Positions 17,494 to 27,498 are shown, counted from the first letter of the stretch. The stretch is DNA of 64,000 nucleotides from DATBGO01 sp963785765 (GCA_963785765.1 CAWAWM010000001.1:124001-188000); one strand, 5' to 3'. The notes: generated by a model from the letters alone, not told the origin. A program made the numbers and translations.

Positions 17494-17533
17494 CGGCCGG
17501 CCGACCGGGGCGCCAGCGGGCCGGCTGCTGCGC

Positions 17534-20504
17534 TCAGCTGCCGCTGCCGGGCCGGTCCGGCAGGCCGATTCCCTCGGCGTGGGCGATCGCGGCGGCCTCG
17601 GTGCGGCTGGCCGCCCGGAGCTTGGCCAGGATGTTCGACACGTGCACGCTGGCCGTCTTGGGCGTGATGAACAGCGCGCCGGCGATCTCCTTGTTACTGC
17701 GGCCGGCCGCCAGCAGGCGCAGGACCTCGATTTCACGGGCGGTCAGGTGGCGTAGCGGGCCGGCCGGGCCGGGGCCGGCCGCCTGGTCGTGACCCAGCCT
17801 GGACCTGCGTCCCAGGCTGGTCAGGGCCTCCTGGAGCGGGCGTGCCCGGAGCCGCCCGGCTTCCTCGAGGGCCTGGCGCCACTGGGACTGGGCCTGTTCG
17901 CGGTCGCCCGCGGCCACTAGTGCCTCGGCCAGCCGCCAGCGAGTCAGCGCGGTTTCGTAACGGAAAGCCGGGGTGAACTCGGCCAGCACGGCCTGCCACG
18001 CGCCGGGGTCAGCCTGGCCCTGCACGCGCGTCCACTCGGCCTGCGCCCTGGCCAGCCAGCCGCGCCCGGCCACGCCCAGCGTCCAGTCCGGGCCGCTGCG
18101 CGACGCCGCGCCGTCCCTGGCCACGGCGAGCAGGCGACGGGCCGCAGCCACCGCCGCCGCCTCGCCCTGGGCATCCCCGCTCAGCCTGGCCCGCCTGGCG
18201 CGGTCAGCTTCGGCCGCCAGCCCGATCGCGCCCATCCGGATGAGCTGCGGCGCGTGCGTGCCCTGGTAGCTGCTGCGCGCGCCGATCGCGGCCCGGATCT
18301 CGGCGGCCGCGGTGTCGGCGTCACCCTGCCACAGCGCGTGCTCGGCGGCCAGGCTGCGGCCGAGATACTCGCTGAGCGGGTCAGCCGCCCAGCTCTGCTC
18401 CAGCCAGGCCAGCCGCTCGGCCACCATGTCATGACCCCGGGCCACGTCGATGTACAGCGCGGCCACGGACAGCAACGCCTCCCTGGCGGTCGTGACGCGG
18501 ACCGCGAAGCCGTCGGCCAGGTCGGCCGCGTGATCCCAGTCGCCGTCGGCGAAATGCGTGAGGAAGTGCATGAACTGCAGGTCCAGGGCGTAGGGCAGGC
18601 GGCTGAGGCCAGCCTGCACGGCCCGGTCCAGGCCCTCGTGCGCGGTCGCGGCCGCATCGGCCAGGTCACCGCGTTCGAGGTGCATCCGGGCCTTCTGGAA
18701 GGCGGCACTCAGGTAGGGGCCGAGCCGGCCGCCCGCCGCCAGCCGGTAGGCCTTGCTGAACAGCTCGGTCGCCGCGGCCGGGCGCCCGGCGCGATCGTCG
18801 AGCTGGCCGAGGGTCACCAGGGCGTCGGCCTCGACGGCCGGGATGGCGGCGGCCCGGGCGGCCTGGATGGCCCGCTGCGCCCAGTCCCGCGCGGGCGCCA
18901 GGTCGCCCGCATGCAGCAGGGTGAGCGCATAGGTGGCCATGGCACGCGGACGCTCCTCGCCTGGCGCATCAGCGGGGCGGGCCGCTACTGCCGAGCGGGC
19001 CGCCGCGACGGCCGCAGCCACATCACCGATCTCGAGCTGCAGGAAGGCGAGCCGTTCGCCGGCCCGGCTGGCCAGCACCTGATCGGCGCTGGCCAGCCCG
19101 GACCCGAGCAGCCTGGTCAGCTCCTGCACGCTGCGGCCGGTGTCGCCGCTGGCCGCGGCACAGATCGCGGAGTCGAAGGCCAGCCAGCCCCGCTGCAGGC
19201 CGGCCAGCCGCTCCGGTTCGCGCACCCGATCCCAGAGCTCCACCGCCTGACTGAAGTGCCGATGCGCTTCGGCCTTGGCGGCCAGCCGGTCGGCTTCCCG
19301 TCCGGCCAGGACCGACGCCTCGAACGCGCCCGGGATGTCATGGCTGGCCAGGCAGTGATGGGCCAGCGCGGCGGCGGTTCCTGGGACCAGCGCCAGCCGC
19401 TGCTCGTCGGCCAGCAGCCCGGCCAGCCTGGCGTGCAGCCGGGTCCGCTCGCCGGGCAGCAGGTCGGCGTAGATCGCCTCGCGCAGCAGCGCGTGCCTGA
19501 ACGCATAGCCCCCGGCGCCGTCGGGCACCAGCAGCTGGCTGGCTACCGCCTCGCGGACCGCCGCGTCGTACTGCCCGGGGTCCTGCCCGCTGGCCGTCAT
19601 GACCAGCTCGTCATCGACCCGGCGGCCGGCTGACCGCGGCGGCCCGGAGGATCTGCTGGGCCACCGGCGACAGCCGGTGCACCCGGTCGAGCATCAGGTC
19701 CGCGAGGCCAGTGGGCAGCTCATTGCTGACCGCCTCGGCGGCTAGCAGTTCCTCGGCATAGTAGGTATTGCCCTCGGCGCGCCTGATGATGGCCGCCAGC
19801 GCCGCCGGCCCGGGCGGCTGCTCGGCCACGGCGAGCAGGTGCTCGGCCATGGCCGCCGGGTCCAGCGGCCCGAGCTCGACAAGTGTCACGCTCGGCAGCC
19901 GCAGCAGCTCGGCCGTGACGGCGCGCAGCGGGTGCCCGCGGTGCACGTCGTCGCTGCGGTAGGTGGCGACCAGCGCCACCCGTTCGCGATGCAGCACCCG
20001 GCTCAGAAAGGTGAGCAGGTCCCTGGTCGACCGGTCAGCCCAGTGCATGTCCTCCAGGACCAGCAGCACGGGTGCCCGGGCGGCCAGCTCAGCCAGCATT
20101 CCGAGCACGGCGCCGAACAGCCGCTGCTGGGCGAGGTCGGGCGCCCCGGCGCGGCCGGCTCCGTTCCGGTCCGGGAGCAGGCCGTGCAGCACCGGTCTGG
20201 CCGCCAGCGCCTCCTGCAATGGCGCCGCGCCAGCCTGGCTCGGCACGGCATTGCGCAGCGCGTCGGCCAGCGGCAGGTAGGGCATGCTATCGCCGAGCTC
20301 GGCGCAGTGACCGGACAGCACCAGGAAGCCGCGCGCGATGGCGAGCCTGTTCAGCTCGGTGACCAGGCGGCTCTTGCCCACGCCGGCCTCCCCGCTGACC
20401 AGCGCGACACCCGGCTGAGCCGCTGCCGCGCGGTCGAGCAGGGCGGTCAGGCGGCGGATCTCGGCCGACCTGCCAACCAGATCGGCGGCCAGGGGATGCA
20501 GCAT
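17534..20504 (-). CDS. LuxR-family regulator with AAA ATPase domain (LAL type; frameshifted)
   Basis: A single regulator of about 985 residues split by one apparent indel. The N-terminal ATPase part (19611-20504) has DLVGRSAEIRRL, Walker A SGEAGVGKSRLV and Walker B VLLVLEDMHWAD. The rest (17534-19600) continues the same domain (DAAVREAVASQLLVPDG, RHALLREAIYADLLPGER). A TPR-like helical region follows, then a C-terminal LuxR helix-turn-helix (LTAREIEVLRLLAAGRSNKE, TPKTASVHVSNILAKL). The joint near 19628 carries one extra base; correcting it gives AAAVSAGRRVDDELVM. MalT-like LAL proteins activate transcription on ligand or protein signals; the target here is unknown. Neighbouring genes are not obviously in an operon with it. 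Confidence 0.85.
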
Positions 20505-20575
20505 CAGTTGATTATCCGTCCCTGCTGGATGGGCCGCGGGCCCCGCTCCCAGGGCTCAGGAAGCTCCGGCGAGGG

Positions 20576-21430
20576 CTACCCGCCCCGCGTGATGGCAGCG
20601 GCTTCCTCGGGGCTCAGCTCGATGGCCGCGGCGGCCACGTTGGTCTCGACGTGCTCAGGCGATCCGGTGCCCGGGATGGGCAGGATCTGCGGGGATCTGG
20701 CCAGCAGCCAGGCCAGCACGATCTGCCGCGGGCTGGCGCCGTGCCGGTTGGCCGCCTGCAGCACGGCCGGGTTACCGTCCGCTTGCTGGATCGGCGCCCA
20801 GGGCAGGAACGCGATCTGCTCCAGCTCGCACGCCTCGATCATCGACTCCCACTTGCGGTCGGCCGCGTTGTACCTGTTCTGCACGGAAGCGACCGAGGTC
20901 AGCTGCTGGGCTTCCCGCAACTGGGCCTCGGACACGTTGGAGACCCCGATGTGCCTGATCTTGCCCTCGGCTTTGAGCTGCACCAGCATCCCCAGTGATT
21001 CGGCCAGCGGCACGCGCGGGTCGGGCCGGTGCAACTGGTAGAGCGGAATCTGATCCAGCCGCAGCCGCCGCAGGCTGCCGTCACAGGCCGAGCGCAGCTG
21101 CTCGGGCCTGCCATCGGCATCCCACCGGCCCGGGCCCGGCCGGACCAGGCCGCCCTTGGTCGCGATGACCAGATCGTCCGGATACGGGTACAGGGCCTCG
21201 GCGATCAGCCGTTCGCTGACGTCCGGGCCGTAGGAGTCAGCGGTGTCGATGAAGTTGATGCCGAGTTCCACCGCCCGCCGCAGCGTCGCCCTGGCCTGGC
21301 CCAGATCGGGCGGCTCACCCCAGATGCCGTCACCGGTGATCCGCATCGCGCCGAAGCCCATCCGCCGCACCACCAGGTCGCCGCCGATTTCGATGGTGCC
21401 CGCGGCTGCCGCGCTGGCCGTACTGCTCAT
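20576..21430 (-). CDS. Aldo/keto reductase
   Basis: About 284 residues, NADPH-dependent AKR TIM barrel: FGAMRITGDGIWGEPPD, NFIDTADSYGPDVSE (catalytic Asp and Tyr), Lys in LVIATKGGL, and LYQLHRPDPRVPL (catalytic His), then GVSNVSEAQLRE and IPGTGSPEHVETN for cofactor binding. ATG 21430 is chosen over an upstream ATG because the family begins just before the first strand. It reduces aldehydes or ketones; no specific substrate is implied by context. It is divergent from the stand-alone ketosynthase at 21627. Confidence 0.9.
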   Translation of the reverse strand: MSSTASAAAAGTIEIGGDLVVRRMGFGAMRITGDGIWGEPPDLGQARATLRRAVELGINFIDTADSYGPDVSERLIAEALYPYPDDLVIATKGGLVRPGPGRWDADGRPEQLRSACDGSLRRLRLDQIPLYQLHRPDPRVPLAESLGMLVQLKAEGKIRHIGVSNVSEAQLREAQQLTSVASVQNRYNAADRKWESMIEACELEQIAFLPWAPIQQADGNPAVLQAANRHGASPRQIVLAWLLARSPQILPIPGTGSPEHVETNVAAAAIELSPEEAAAITRGG

Positions 21431-21626
21431 GGCTAGCCTCCAGAGGTCTGCCCGACCTAGTCTCGCAGCCGGGTTCGGATGGTCGGCCGGCGAGGGTCGT
21501 TGGTCTCTAGCCTGCTTCGCTGCCACCCCCGATCATGATGGGAGAGGCGACGGGCGCTGGCCGGCTCCAGGCCGGCGGCCAGGCCCCTGTTCGGCAGCTG
21601 CTTGCTGAAGCCGAAAGGTGTGAACG

Positions 21627-23060
21627 ATGACGGACTCGGCGGATCGGGCCATAGCGATCGTGGGGGTAGGCGCGATCTTGCCCGATGCCCCCGATGTCAG
21701 CGCGTTCTGGGCCAATCTGATCGCGGGTCGTTCCTCGATCACCGAGGTGCCAGCCGAACGCTGGGATCCGGAGCTGTACTACGACGCTGATCCGAAGGCA
21801 CCGGACAAGACGTACTCGAAGATCGGCGGCTGGGTGCGGGACTGGGACTGGTCGCCGCTGGCCTGGCGGCTGCCCATCCCGCCCCGCACAGACGAGGCCA
21901 TCGATGATGCCCAGAAATGGGCGGTGGCCTGCACGCGCGCCGCGCTGCTTGACTACGGATGGCCGGGCCTGCCGATCGATCAGGACCGCACCGCGGTGAT
22001 CCTGGGCAACGCCATGGGCGGGGGCGAGAAGCACTACCAGACCGCCCGGCGCGTCGCGTTCCCCGAGACGGTCCGCGACCTGGCCGGGGCGCCGTCGTTC
22101 CGGGCGCTGCCGGCCGAGGTCCAGGCGGCGGTCATCGCCGAGTTACACGATCGCATGGACGAATACCTTCCCGAGATCACCGAGGACACCATGCCGGGTG
22201 AGCTGGGCAACTGCGTCGCCGGCCGGGTGGCGAACCTGTTCGGCCTGCGCGGTCCGAATTTCGTCGTGGATGCTGCCTGTGCCTCCACGCTGGCCGCGTT
22301 CGCCGCCGCCGCCGGGGGACTGGTCAGGCACACGTTCGATACGGCGGTGTGCGGCGGCGTGGACCGCAACATGGGTGCGTGGATGTTCGTGAAACTGTCC
22401 CGGATGGGGGCCCTGTCAGCCACCGGGAGCCGTCCGTTCGACGCGGCCGCCGACGGGTTCGTGATGGGCGAAGGAGCTGCGTTGTTCGTGCTCAAACGGC
22501 TCCAGGACGCCGAGCGGGCCGGCGACAGGATCTACGCCGTGATCCGCGGGATCGGTGCCGCCAGCGACGGCCGCGGCAAGGCGATCGCCGCCCCCAACCC
22601 GGCGGGTCAGCAGCTCGCCATGGAGCGCGCCTGGCGCGACTCGGGGCTGTCCCCGGCCAGTTGCTCGATGGTCGAAGCGCACGGCACCTCGACCCCCGTC
22701 GGGGACGCGACCGAGGTCGCCAGCCTCACCGGGGCATTCGCCAGCGCGGGCCTGCCCGCCGGCTCGGTCGCGCTGGGCTCGGTCAAATCCAACCTCGGGC
22801 ACCTCAGGCCGGCGGCGGGCGCGGCCGGCTTGCTCAAGGCGGCACTGGCCCTGCACGAGAAGCTGATCCCGGCCAGCCTCGGCTTCGAGCACCCAAGCCC
22901 GCACATTGACTGGGCGGCGTCGCCGTTGCGGGTCAACACTCAGACGCGGCCCTGGGACACCCGCAACGGCCGGGCGCGGTGCGCGGCGGTCAGCGCGTTC
23001 GGCTTCGGCGGCACCAACTTCCACATCGTGCTCGAGGAATACGCGCCAGGCCGTGGCTAA
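21627..23060 (+). CDS. Stand-alone beta-ketoacyl synthase, PUFA/PKS-like
   Basis: About 477 residues: one complete ketosynthase and nothing else. All three catalytic residues are present: Cys218 in DAACAST, His352 in EAHGTST and His392 in SNLGHLR. It closely matches the first KS of the synthase at 33897-43093 in unusual segments (PDKTYSKIGGWVR, AWRLPIPP, EDTMPGELGN, FGFGGTNFH). It is therefore a paralogue of that KS rather than a FabF-type enzyme. The C-terminus ends right after the KS (VLEEYAPGRG), where the big protein continues to its AT. It may act in trans with the lipid synthase 16 kb away. It has all the residues for condensation; substrate unknown. Confidence 0.9.
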   Translation: MTDSADRAIAIVGVGAILPDAPDVSAFWANLIAGRSSITEVPAERWDPELYYDADPKAPDKTYSKIGGWVRDWDWSPLAWRLPIPPRTDEAIDDAQKWAVACTRAALLDYGWPGLPIDQDRTAVILGNAMGGGEKHYQTARRVAFPETVRDLAGAPSFRALPAEVQAAVIAELHDRMDEYLPEITEDTMPGELGNCVAGRVANLFGLRGPNFVVDAACASTLAAFAAAAGGLVRHTFDTAVCGGVDRNMGAWMFVKLSRMGALSATGSRPFDAAADGFVMGEGAALFVLKRLQDAERAGDRIYAVIRGIGAASDGRGKAIAAPNPAGQQLAMERAWRDSGLSPASCSMVEAHGTSTPVGDATEVASLTGAFASAGLPAGSVALGSVKSNLGHLRPAAGAAGLLKAALALHEKLIPASLGFEHPSPHIDWAASPLRVNTQTRPWDTRNGRARCAAVSAFGFGGTNFHIVLEEYAPGRG

Positions 23061-23117
23061 GCTGACAGCCCGCCGCGCTGGAGGGTAGAACTAGGGCACG
23101 GGACCAGAGGAGAGGCG

Positions 23118-23474
23118 ATGTTCCAGGCTGGCGATATCCGGGAGTGGCGCGGGCAGCAGGTGGTCGACAGCGATGACAACAAGATAGGGACACTGGAGTC
23201 GGTTTATGTCGATACCGGGACCGATGAGGCGGCGTTCGCAACGGTCACGGTGGGCCTCCCGACGCGGCACCGGCTGGTCTTCGTGCCGCTGACCGGGGCC
23301 ACGGTCGGCCCTGGGTACCTCAAGGTCAGCTACCCCAAGCGCCAGGTGCGCAGCGCGCCGTCGATCGACACGGACGGGGAATTGCCAGCCGGCGACGAAG
23401 AGGCGATCTTCCGGCACTACGATCTGGCTTACTCACCTGGCGGCGGCGGCGAACGGCGGCTGGCGCGCCGCTGA
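23118..23474 (+). CDS. PRC-barrel domain protein
   Basis: About 118 residues. The core is a PRC-barrel: DIREWRGQQVVDSDDNKIG, LESVYVDTGTDEAAFATV, RLVFVPLTGATVGPGYLKV and SYPKRQVRSAPSI. A flexible C-terminus (GDEEAIFRHYDLAY, then Gly/Arg-rich) follows. Such proteins are common, often stress-related, in actinobacteria; no precise function is known. It is followed closely by a tiny two-helix membrane protein gene on the same strand. Confidence 0.88.
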   Translation: MFQAGDIREWRGQQVVDSDDNKIGTLESVYVDTGTDEAAFATVTVGLPTRHRLVFVPLTGATVGPGYLKVSYPKRQVRSAPSIDTDGELPAGDEEAIFRHYDLAYSPGGGGERRLARR

Positions 23475-23499
23475 GGCCCGGACGATCGGAGAGCACGGC

Positions 23500-23664
23500 A
23501 TGGTGCTATTTCTGCTGCTGGTCATCGTGGCGATCGCGCTTGGCATCATCGGCGCGGTCGTGAAGGGCCTGTTCTACCTGCTGATCATCGGCGTGGTGGT
23601 GGTCCTGGTCGACCTGATCTGGCTGGGCACCCGGATGCGGCGGCGCAGCCGCCCGGGCCGGTGA
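23500..23664 (+). CDS. Small two-helix membrane protein
   Basis: A 54-residue protein starting at ATG 23500, with GATCGGAGAG upstream serving as ribosome site. Two hydrophobic helices (VLFLLLVIVAIALGIIGAVV and FYLLIIGVVVVLVDLIWLG) are separated by a single Lys-Gly turn and end in a basic tail (RMRRRSRPGR). The codon pattern is GC3-rich like its neighbours. It follows the PRC-barrel gene by 25 bp and is probably co-transcribed. Function unknown. Confidence 0.7.
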   Translation: MVLFLLLVIVAIALGIIGAVVKGLFYLLIIGVVVVLVDLIWLGTRMRRRSRPGR

Positions 23665-23680
23665 CGCCCTGAGCGCCGGT

Positions 23681-25201
23681 TCAGGGCCGCCGCATCGTGC
23701 CCTCCCGCAGGTAGCGCACGTGCCATGACAAGGCTTCCTCGAGCAGGTGCGGGGTGTGCTTGCCGGGTGCGTTCGCCGTGGCACGGTCCAGGTAATCCTG
23801 CAGGGCCGGCCGGTAGTCGGGGTGCGCGCAGTGCTCGATGATCTGCCTGGCGCGGCGCCGCGGCGGCAGCCCGCGCAGGTCGGCGATGCCCTGTTCGGTG
23901 ATGATGACGTGGACGTCGTGTTCGGTGTGATCGACATGACTGACCATCGGCACCAGGCAGGAGATCGCCCCGTTCTTGGCCGTCGACGGGGTGAGGAACA
24001 TCGCGATGTAGGCGTTGCGGGCGAAGTCGCCTGAGCCGCCGATGCCGTTCTGGATGCTGGAGCCCATGACGTGGGTGGAATTGACGTTTCCGTAGATGTC
24101 CGCCTCGATCATGCCGTTCATGGCCAGGCACCCGAGCCGCCGGATCACCTCCGGGTGGTTGCTGATCTCCTGCGGGCGCAGGACGATCTGGTCGCGGTAG
24201 GCAGACAGGTTGGCCCGCAGGTCAGCGAGGCCGTCGTCGCTGAGGGACATCGCGGTCGCCGAGGCGAAACTCATCGTGCCCGAACGCAGCAACTGCAGCA
24301 TGCCGTCCTGGATGACCTCGGTGTAGGCGGTCACCGGCCGGAACGGGCTGTCGTCGAGGCCGGTCAGCACGGCGTTGGTGATGTTGCCGACGCCTGATTG
24401 CAGCGGCAGCAGGGTGGCGGGCAGCCGCCCGCGGTGCACCTCGTGGCTCAGGAAGTCCAGCACCTGACCGGCGATGAGCTGCGAATCGCGGTCGGCGGCC
24501 CGGAAGGCGGTGTTGCGATCGGGGTCGTCCGTTTCGACGACAGCGATTATCTTCTCAGGCGGGCAGAGCAGATGGGGCACGCCGATCCGGTCGGCGGGCG
24601 CCAGGATCTGGATCGGCTTGCGGTGCGGCGGCAGCGCCGTGCCGTAGTAGATGTCGTGCATCCCCTCCAGCTCGCGGGGCTGCCAGGAGTTCACCTCGAG
24701 GATGACCCGGTCGGCCCGGTCGATCCAGGTCTTGTTGTTGCCCACCGAGGACGACGGGATTAACCTCCCGTCGGGCATGACGCCGGAGACCTCGATCACC
24801 GCGATATCGAGCGGCCCGAAGAAGCCTTCCCACACCATCTGCGCCACGTGGGAGAGGTGCACGTCCAGGTAGTCGAGCAGGCCGGCGTTGATCTTGGCCC
24901 GGCTGACCGGGTCGGACTGGTAGGGCATCCGCATGTCGATCCCGTCGACCGCGGCCAGCGCGCCGTCCAGCTCCGGCGCGGTGGACGCGCCGGTCCACAC
25001 GCTCACGGTGAACCGGTCGCCGCGCGCGGTCGCGTCGGTGACGCGGCGGGCCAGCGCGGCGGGCACTGCCTTCGGGTAGCCAGCTCCGGTGAATCCGCTC
25101 ATGCCGACGTGGTCGCCGGGCCTGATGAATGCGGCCGCCTCGTCCGCCGACATCAGCCGGTCGGCGGCAGCCTGGGACCGAATTCGCGACCTGTCTGGCA
25201 T
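23681..25201 (-). CDS. Acetyl-CoA hydrolase / succinyl-CoA:acetate CoA-transferase family
   Basis: About 506 residues. The family spans ACH1-type CoA-transferases: GDHVGMSGFTGAGYPKAVP near the N-terminus, VWTGASTAPELDG, a middle NKTWIDRADRVILEVN, the catalytic-Glu segment in VTAYTEVIQDGM, and the C-terminal GSGDFARNAYIAMF and DHTEHDVHVIITEQGIADLR. Members move CoA between short acids or hydrolyse acetyl-CoA. ATG 25201 is chosen; an internal ATG (MSADEAAAF) 16 codons on is an alternative. The window also encodes an acetate transporter (53611-54267) and acyl-CoA-using lipid enzymes, so a role in acetate/acyl-CoA balance is plausible but inferred. Confidence 0.9.
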   Translation of the reverse strand: MPDRSRIRSQAAADRLMSADEAAAFIRPGDHVGMSGFTGAGYPKAVPAALARRVTDATARGDRFTVSVWTGASTAPELDGALAAVDGIDMRMPYQSDPVSRAKINAGLLDYLDVHLSHVAQMVWEGFFGPLDIAVIEVSGVMPDGRLIPSSSVGNNKTWIDRADRVILEVNSWQPRELEGMHDIYYGTALPPHRKPIQILAPADRIGVPHLLCPPEKIIAVVETDDPDRNTAFRAADRDSQLIAGQVLDFLSHEVHRGRLPATLLPLQSGVGNITNAVLTGLDDSPFRPVTAYTEVIQDGMLQLLRSGTMSFASATAMSLSDDGLADLRANLSAYRDQIVLRPQEISNHPEVIRRLGCLAMNGMIEADIYGNVNSTHVMGSSIQNGIGGSGDFARNAYIAMFLTPSTAKNGAISCLVPMVSHVDHTEHDVHVIITEQGIADLRGLPPRRRARQIIEHCAHPDYRPALQDYLDRATANAPGKHTPHLLEEALSWHVRYLREGTMRRP

Positions 25202-25338
25202 CTGCACGCTCCTGCTTGTAATCAGACAGGTTACGGCAGCAGCCTGCGGCCAGCCCCGGCAATCCGGCTGACGCCGGGGCTGGCCGCTGGCCGCTGGCGC
25301 GCCGCCCTGCTCAGCAGGCCGGCGCGCGCCACGGGCGC

Positions 25339-26289
25339 TCAGTGATGGTGGTGATGCCTGGCCCGGACCGAGATGGGAGTCAGCGGGCCGGCCGGCGTGG
25401 TCTTGGTCGGTGCCGGGTTCGGCTGGAGCACGTTGAATCCGCACTGGCCGGTGGCCCAGCGGCGGACGACGTTCGGTGTCCCGCCGGAGTCGCCGTACTG
25501 GACCGCGGGGCTGTTGCGCAGGCAGCTGAGGTTGCGGCGGACGGTATTGCTGACCACCTCCATGGCGTCCGGATCCGCCAGCTTGTTGGCCGCCACCAGG
25601 GCGTTGCCGCGCAGGTTGTTCCGCAGCGCGCCGAACCAGCAGGACCGCAGGCCCGCCACGGTCAGGTCGCCGCCCACCCAGTTGTCCTCGTAGTCGCTGT
25701 AGACCGGGGACTTGAACGCGGCGAAGATGCCCGTCGAGGCACAGCTGACACCGCCGCCACCGCCGCGCTCGACCACATTGCCGCCAATGGTGCTGGCGTG
25801 CACGACGATCCCCAGAGCGTGGTACGCGACCAGGTCGCCGCCCACCGAGCTGGAGCTGTCGAGGGTCGGGTTCTTCTGGTTCGGGTCATCGATGCAGGCG
25901 AAATGGGCCGCTTCGCAGCCCAGGATGAGCGTGCCGCCGCGCAGCACGGTCAGGTCGCCGCCCACGGTCAGGTTCGAGCTGCCGCCACGCGTCGTGCGGT
26001 CCCTGGCGTAGGCGGCCAGCAGCGCCGCGCCCGGAGCCACCACGAGGTCGCGCTGCACATAGGCGGCACCCGAGTTGACCACGCACAGCCCGCGCACCAC
26101 GACGTCGGAATAGGTGCCGGACAGCACACCGGGCTGCTTGATTGTGCCCGAGCAGGTAAATCTCGGTGTCCCGGCCGCTGCGGCGCCCGCGATCCCGGCG
26201 CCTGCCAGCAGGCCGGTGGCCGTGACCACCAGGATGGACGCCAGCAGTGTGGACAGAAGTCTTCGGTTTCGCACGGTTCCCCCCCGCAT
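25339..26289 (-). CDS. Secreted repeat protein with natural C-terminal His5
   Basis: About 316 residues. A signal peptide is evident: RNRRLLSTLLASILVV then an Ala/Gly-rich h-region to about residue 40 (AGAAAAGTPRF). The mature part has spaced VGGDLTV/IGGNVVE/VGGDLVA strands reminiscent of polymer-forming beta-helix (bactofilin-like) surface proteins, plus about eight Cys that could form disulfides. The C-terminus is Pro/Thr-rich and ends RARHHHHH, five genomic His residues that may bind metal. ATG 26289 gives a clean signal peptide. Function unknown; an exported structural or adhesive protein is suggested. Confidence 0.75.
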   Translation of the reverse strand: MRGGTVRNRRLLSTLLASILVVTATGLLAGAGIAGAAAAGTPRFTCSGTIKQPGVLSGTYSDVVVRGLCVVNSGAAYVQRDLVVAPGAALLAAYARDRTTRGGSSNLTVGGDLTVLRGGTLILGCEAAHFACIDDPNQKNPTLDSSSSVGGDLVAYHALGIVVHASTIGGNVVERGGGGGVSCASTGIFAAFKSPVYSDYEDNWVGGDLTVAGLRSCWFGALRNNLRGNALVAANKLADPDAMEVVSNTVRRNLSCLRNSPAVQYGDSGGTPNVVRRWATGQCGFNVLQPNPAPTKTTPAGPLTPISVRARHHHHH

Positions 26290-26612
26290 TGGTGTGTTGA
26301 CTGCGGCCGCTGGCCGATAAGGCGCGGGCCGCAGGCCGCGCAGCAACACCGTCACTTTCCCGTCATAATTCCAGGGCTACTCGGCGGGCTGCGATCCAGC
26401 CGGGCCCGAGGTCCGGCTCGTGGTAAGGAGCCCTAATGCTGCCGGTTATCCGCGTTTCCGCCGGATCGGCCTGATCCGGCCCGTTGTCGCGTCGTCGCTG
26501 GTCAGGCCCGTGCCCGGCCGCGGACCACCCGGCAGGGGTGATGCGCGGCGTGCGCCCCTCCCGCACGCTGAGCTAGTCGTGAGTCATCCGCAGTCGACGG
26601 AGGTCCCGCACC
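26290..26612. other. Intergenic, no gene seen
   Basis: 323 bp between the divergent secreted-protein gene and the DUF6325-type gene. I see no convincing coding frame or RNA. It should hold both promoters, but no clear -10/-35 pair stands out in the GC-rich sequence. Confidence 0.6.
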
Positions 26613-27053
26613 ATGCCGACAGCCCTGCAGGCGGACTCGATCGGGCCGGTCGATGTCGCCGTCATCCAGTTCGATGCAGACAGGTTCGACTCAGACGTGG
26701 CTCCGGCGCTGGCCGACCTGAGTGACAGCGGTACCGTCCGCGTCATCGATCTGGCCTTCGTCCGTAAGCAGCCCGATGGGGCCACGTCGTTCGCCGAGGT
26801 GGGTGACGCGGAAGTCGCTGATGCGTTCAACCGGGTCACCGACGCACAGTTCGACCTGCTCAGCGACGCAGACCTGACCGAGATCGCCGCCGGGCTGACC
26901 GCGGGCACGTCAGCACTGGTGATCGTGTGGGAGAACAGCTGGGCCAGCCGGCTGGCTTCGGCGGTGCGCGCTTCACACGGCCGCCTGATCGCCCAGGAGA
27001 GAATCCCCCGCGAAAACGTGGTGCGCGCCATTGCGGCGCTCGACGAGAGCTAG
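26613..27053 (+). CDS. DUF6325/DUF1269-like protein
   Basis: About 146 residues, resembling actinobacterial DUF6325 proteins: an N-terminal strand GPVDVAVIQFDADRF, then VRVIDLAFVRKQPDG, a helical DAQFDLLSDADLTEIAAGL, and LVIVWENSWASRLASAVR near the end. It is predicted soluble and alpha/beta; no catalytic motif is visible. It forms a two-gene unit with the SHOCT-domain protein nine bases downstream. Such pairs are widespread in actinobacteria without known function. Confidence 0.8.
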   Translation: MPTALQADSIGPVDVAVIQFDADRFDSDVAPALADLSDSGTVRVIDLAFVRKQPDGATSFAEVGDAEVADAFNRVTDAQFDLLSDADLTEIAAGLTAGTSALVIVWENSWASRLASAVRASHGRLIAQERIPRENVVRAIAALDES

Positions 27054-27061
27054 GAGGAGCC

Positions 27062-27427
27062 GTGCGCAGACGAATGCCCGTGCGGAGGGGACGACCCGGC
27101 TTGATGGGCACGGTGGTCAGGACCGCGGCGGTGGCCGGCACGGCCACCGTGGTGGCGGGCGGCGTGCACCGGCATCAGGAGCAGAACGCCGCCGACCAGC
27201 AGCAGGCGGCCCAGGCTCAGCAGCAGCAAGCGGCTGACCAGCAGCAGGCCATGGCCGACCAGGCGGCGTCCGAGGCGGCCGCCAAGGTCCAGGCTCAGCA
27301 GGCCGCAGCCGCGGCCCCGTCGGAGGACCGGATAGCCAAGATCAAGGAACTGGGCGACATGAAGGCTCAGGGCCTGCTGACCGAGGATGAGTTCGCGGCA
27401 GAGAAGGCCAGAGTGCTGGCAGGCTAG
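27062..27427 (+). CDS. SHOCT-domain membrane-associated protein
   Basis: About 121 residues. It has a basic N-terminus and a short hydrophobic segment (VVRTAAVAGTATVVAGGV), then a Gln/Ala-rich coiled region (QQQAAQAQQQQAADQQQAM) and a C-terminal SHOCT motif (IAKIKELGDMKAQGLLTEDE, FAAEKARVL). SHOCT tails typically mediate oligomerisation or attachment to other domains. GTG 27062 is preceded by AGGAGGAG and is coupled to the DUF6325-like gene. Function unknown. Confidence 0.82.
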   Translation: MRRRMPVRRGRPGLMGTVVRTAAVAGTATVVAGGVHRHQEQNAADQQQAAQAQQQQAADQQQAMADQAASEAAAKVQAQQAAAAAPSEDRIAKIKELGDMKAQGLLTEDEFAAEKARVLAG

Positions 27428-27498
27428 ATCCCGCCCGCGCCCCGCGGCCTAAGCTGGCGCTGAGGGCAGTTCGGTGAGCAGGCGGGAGTCGGACGGAC

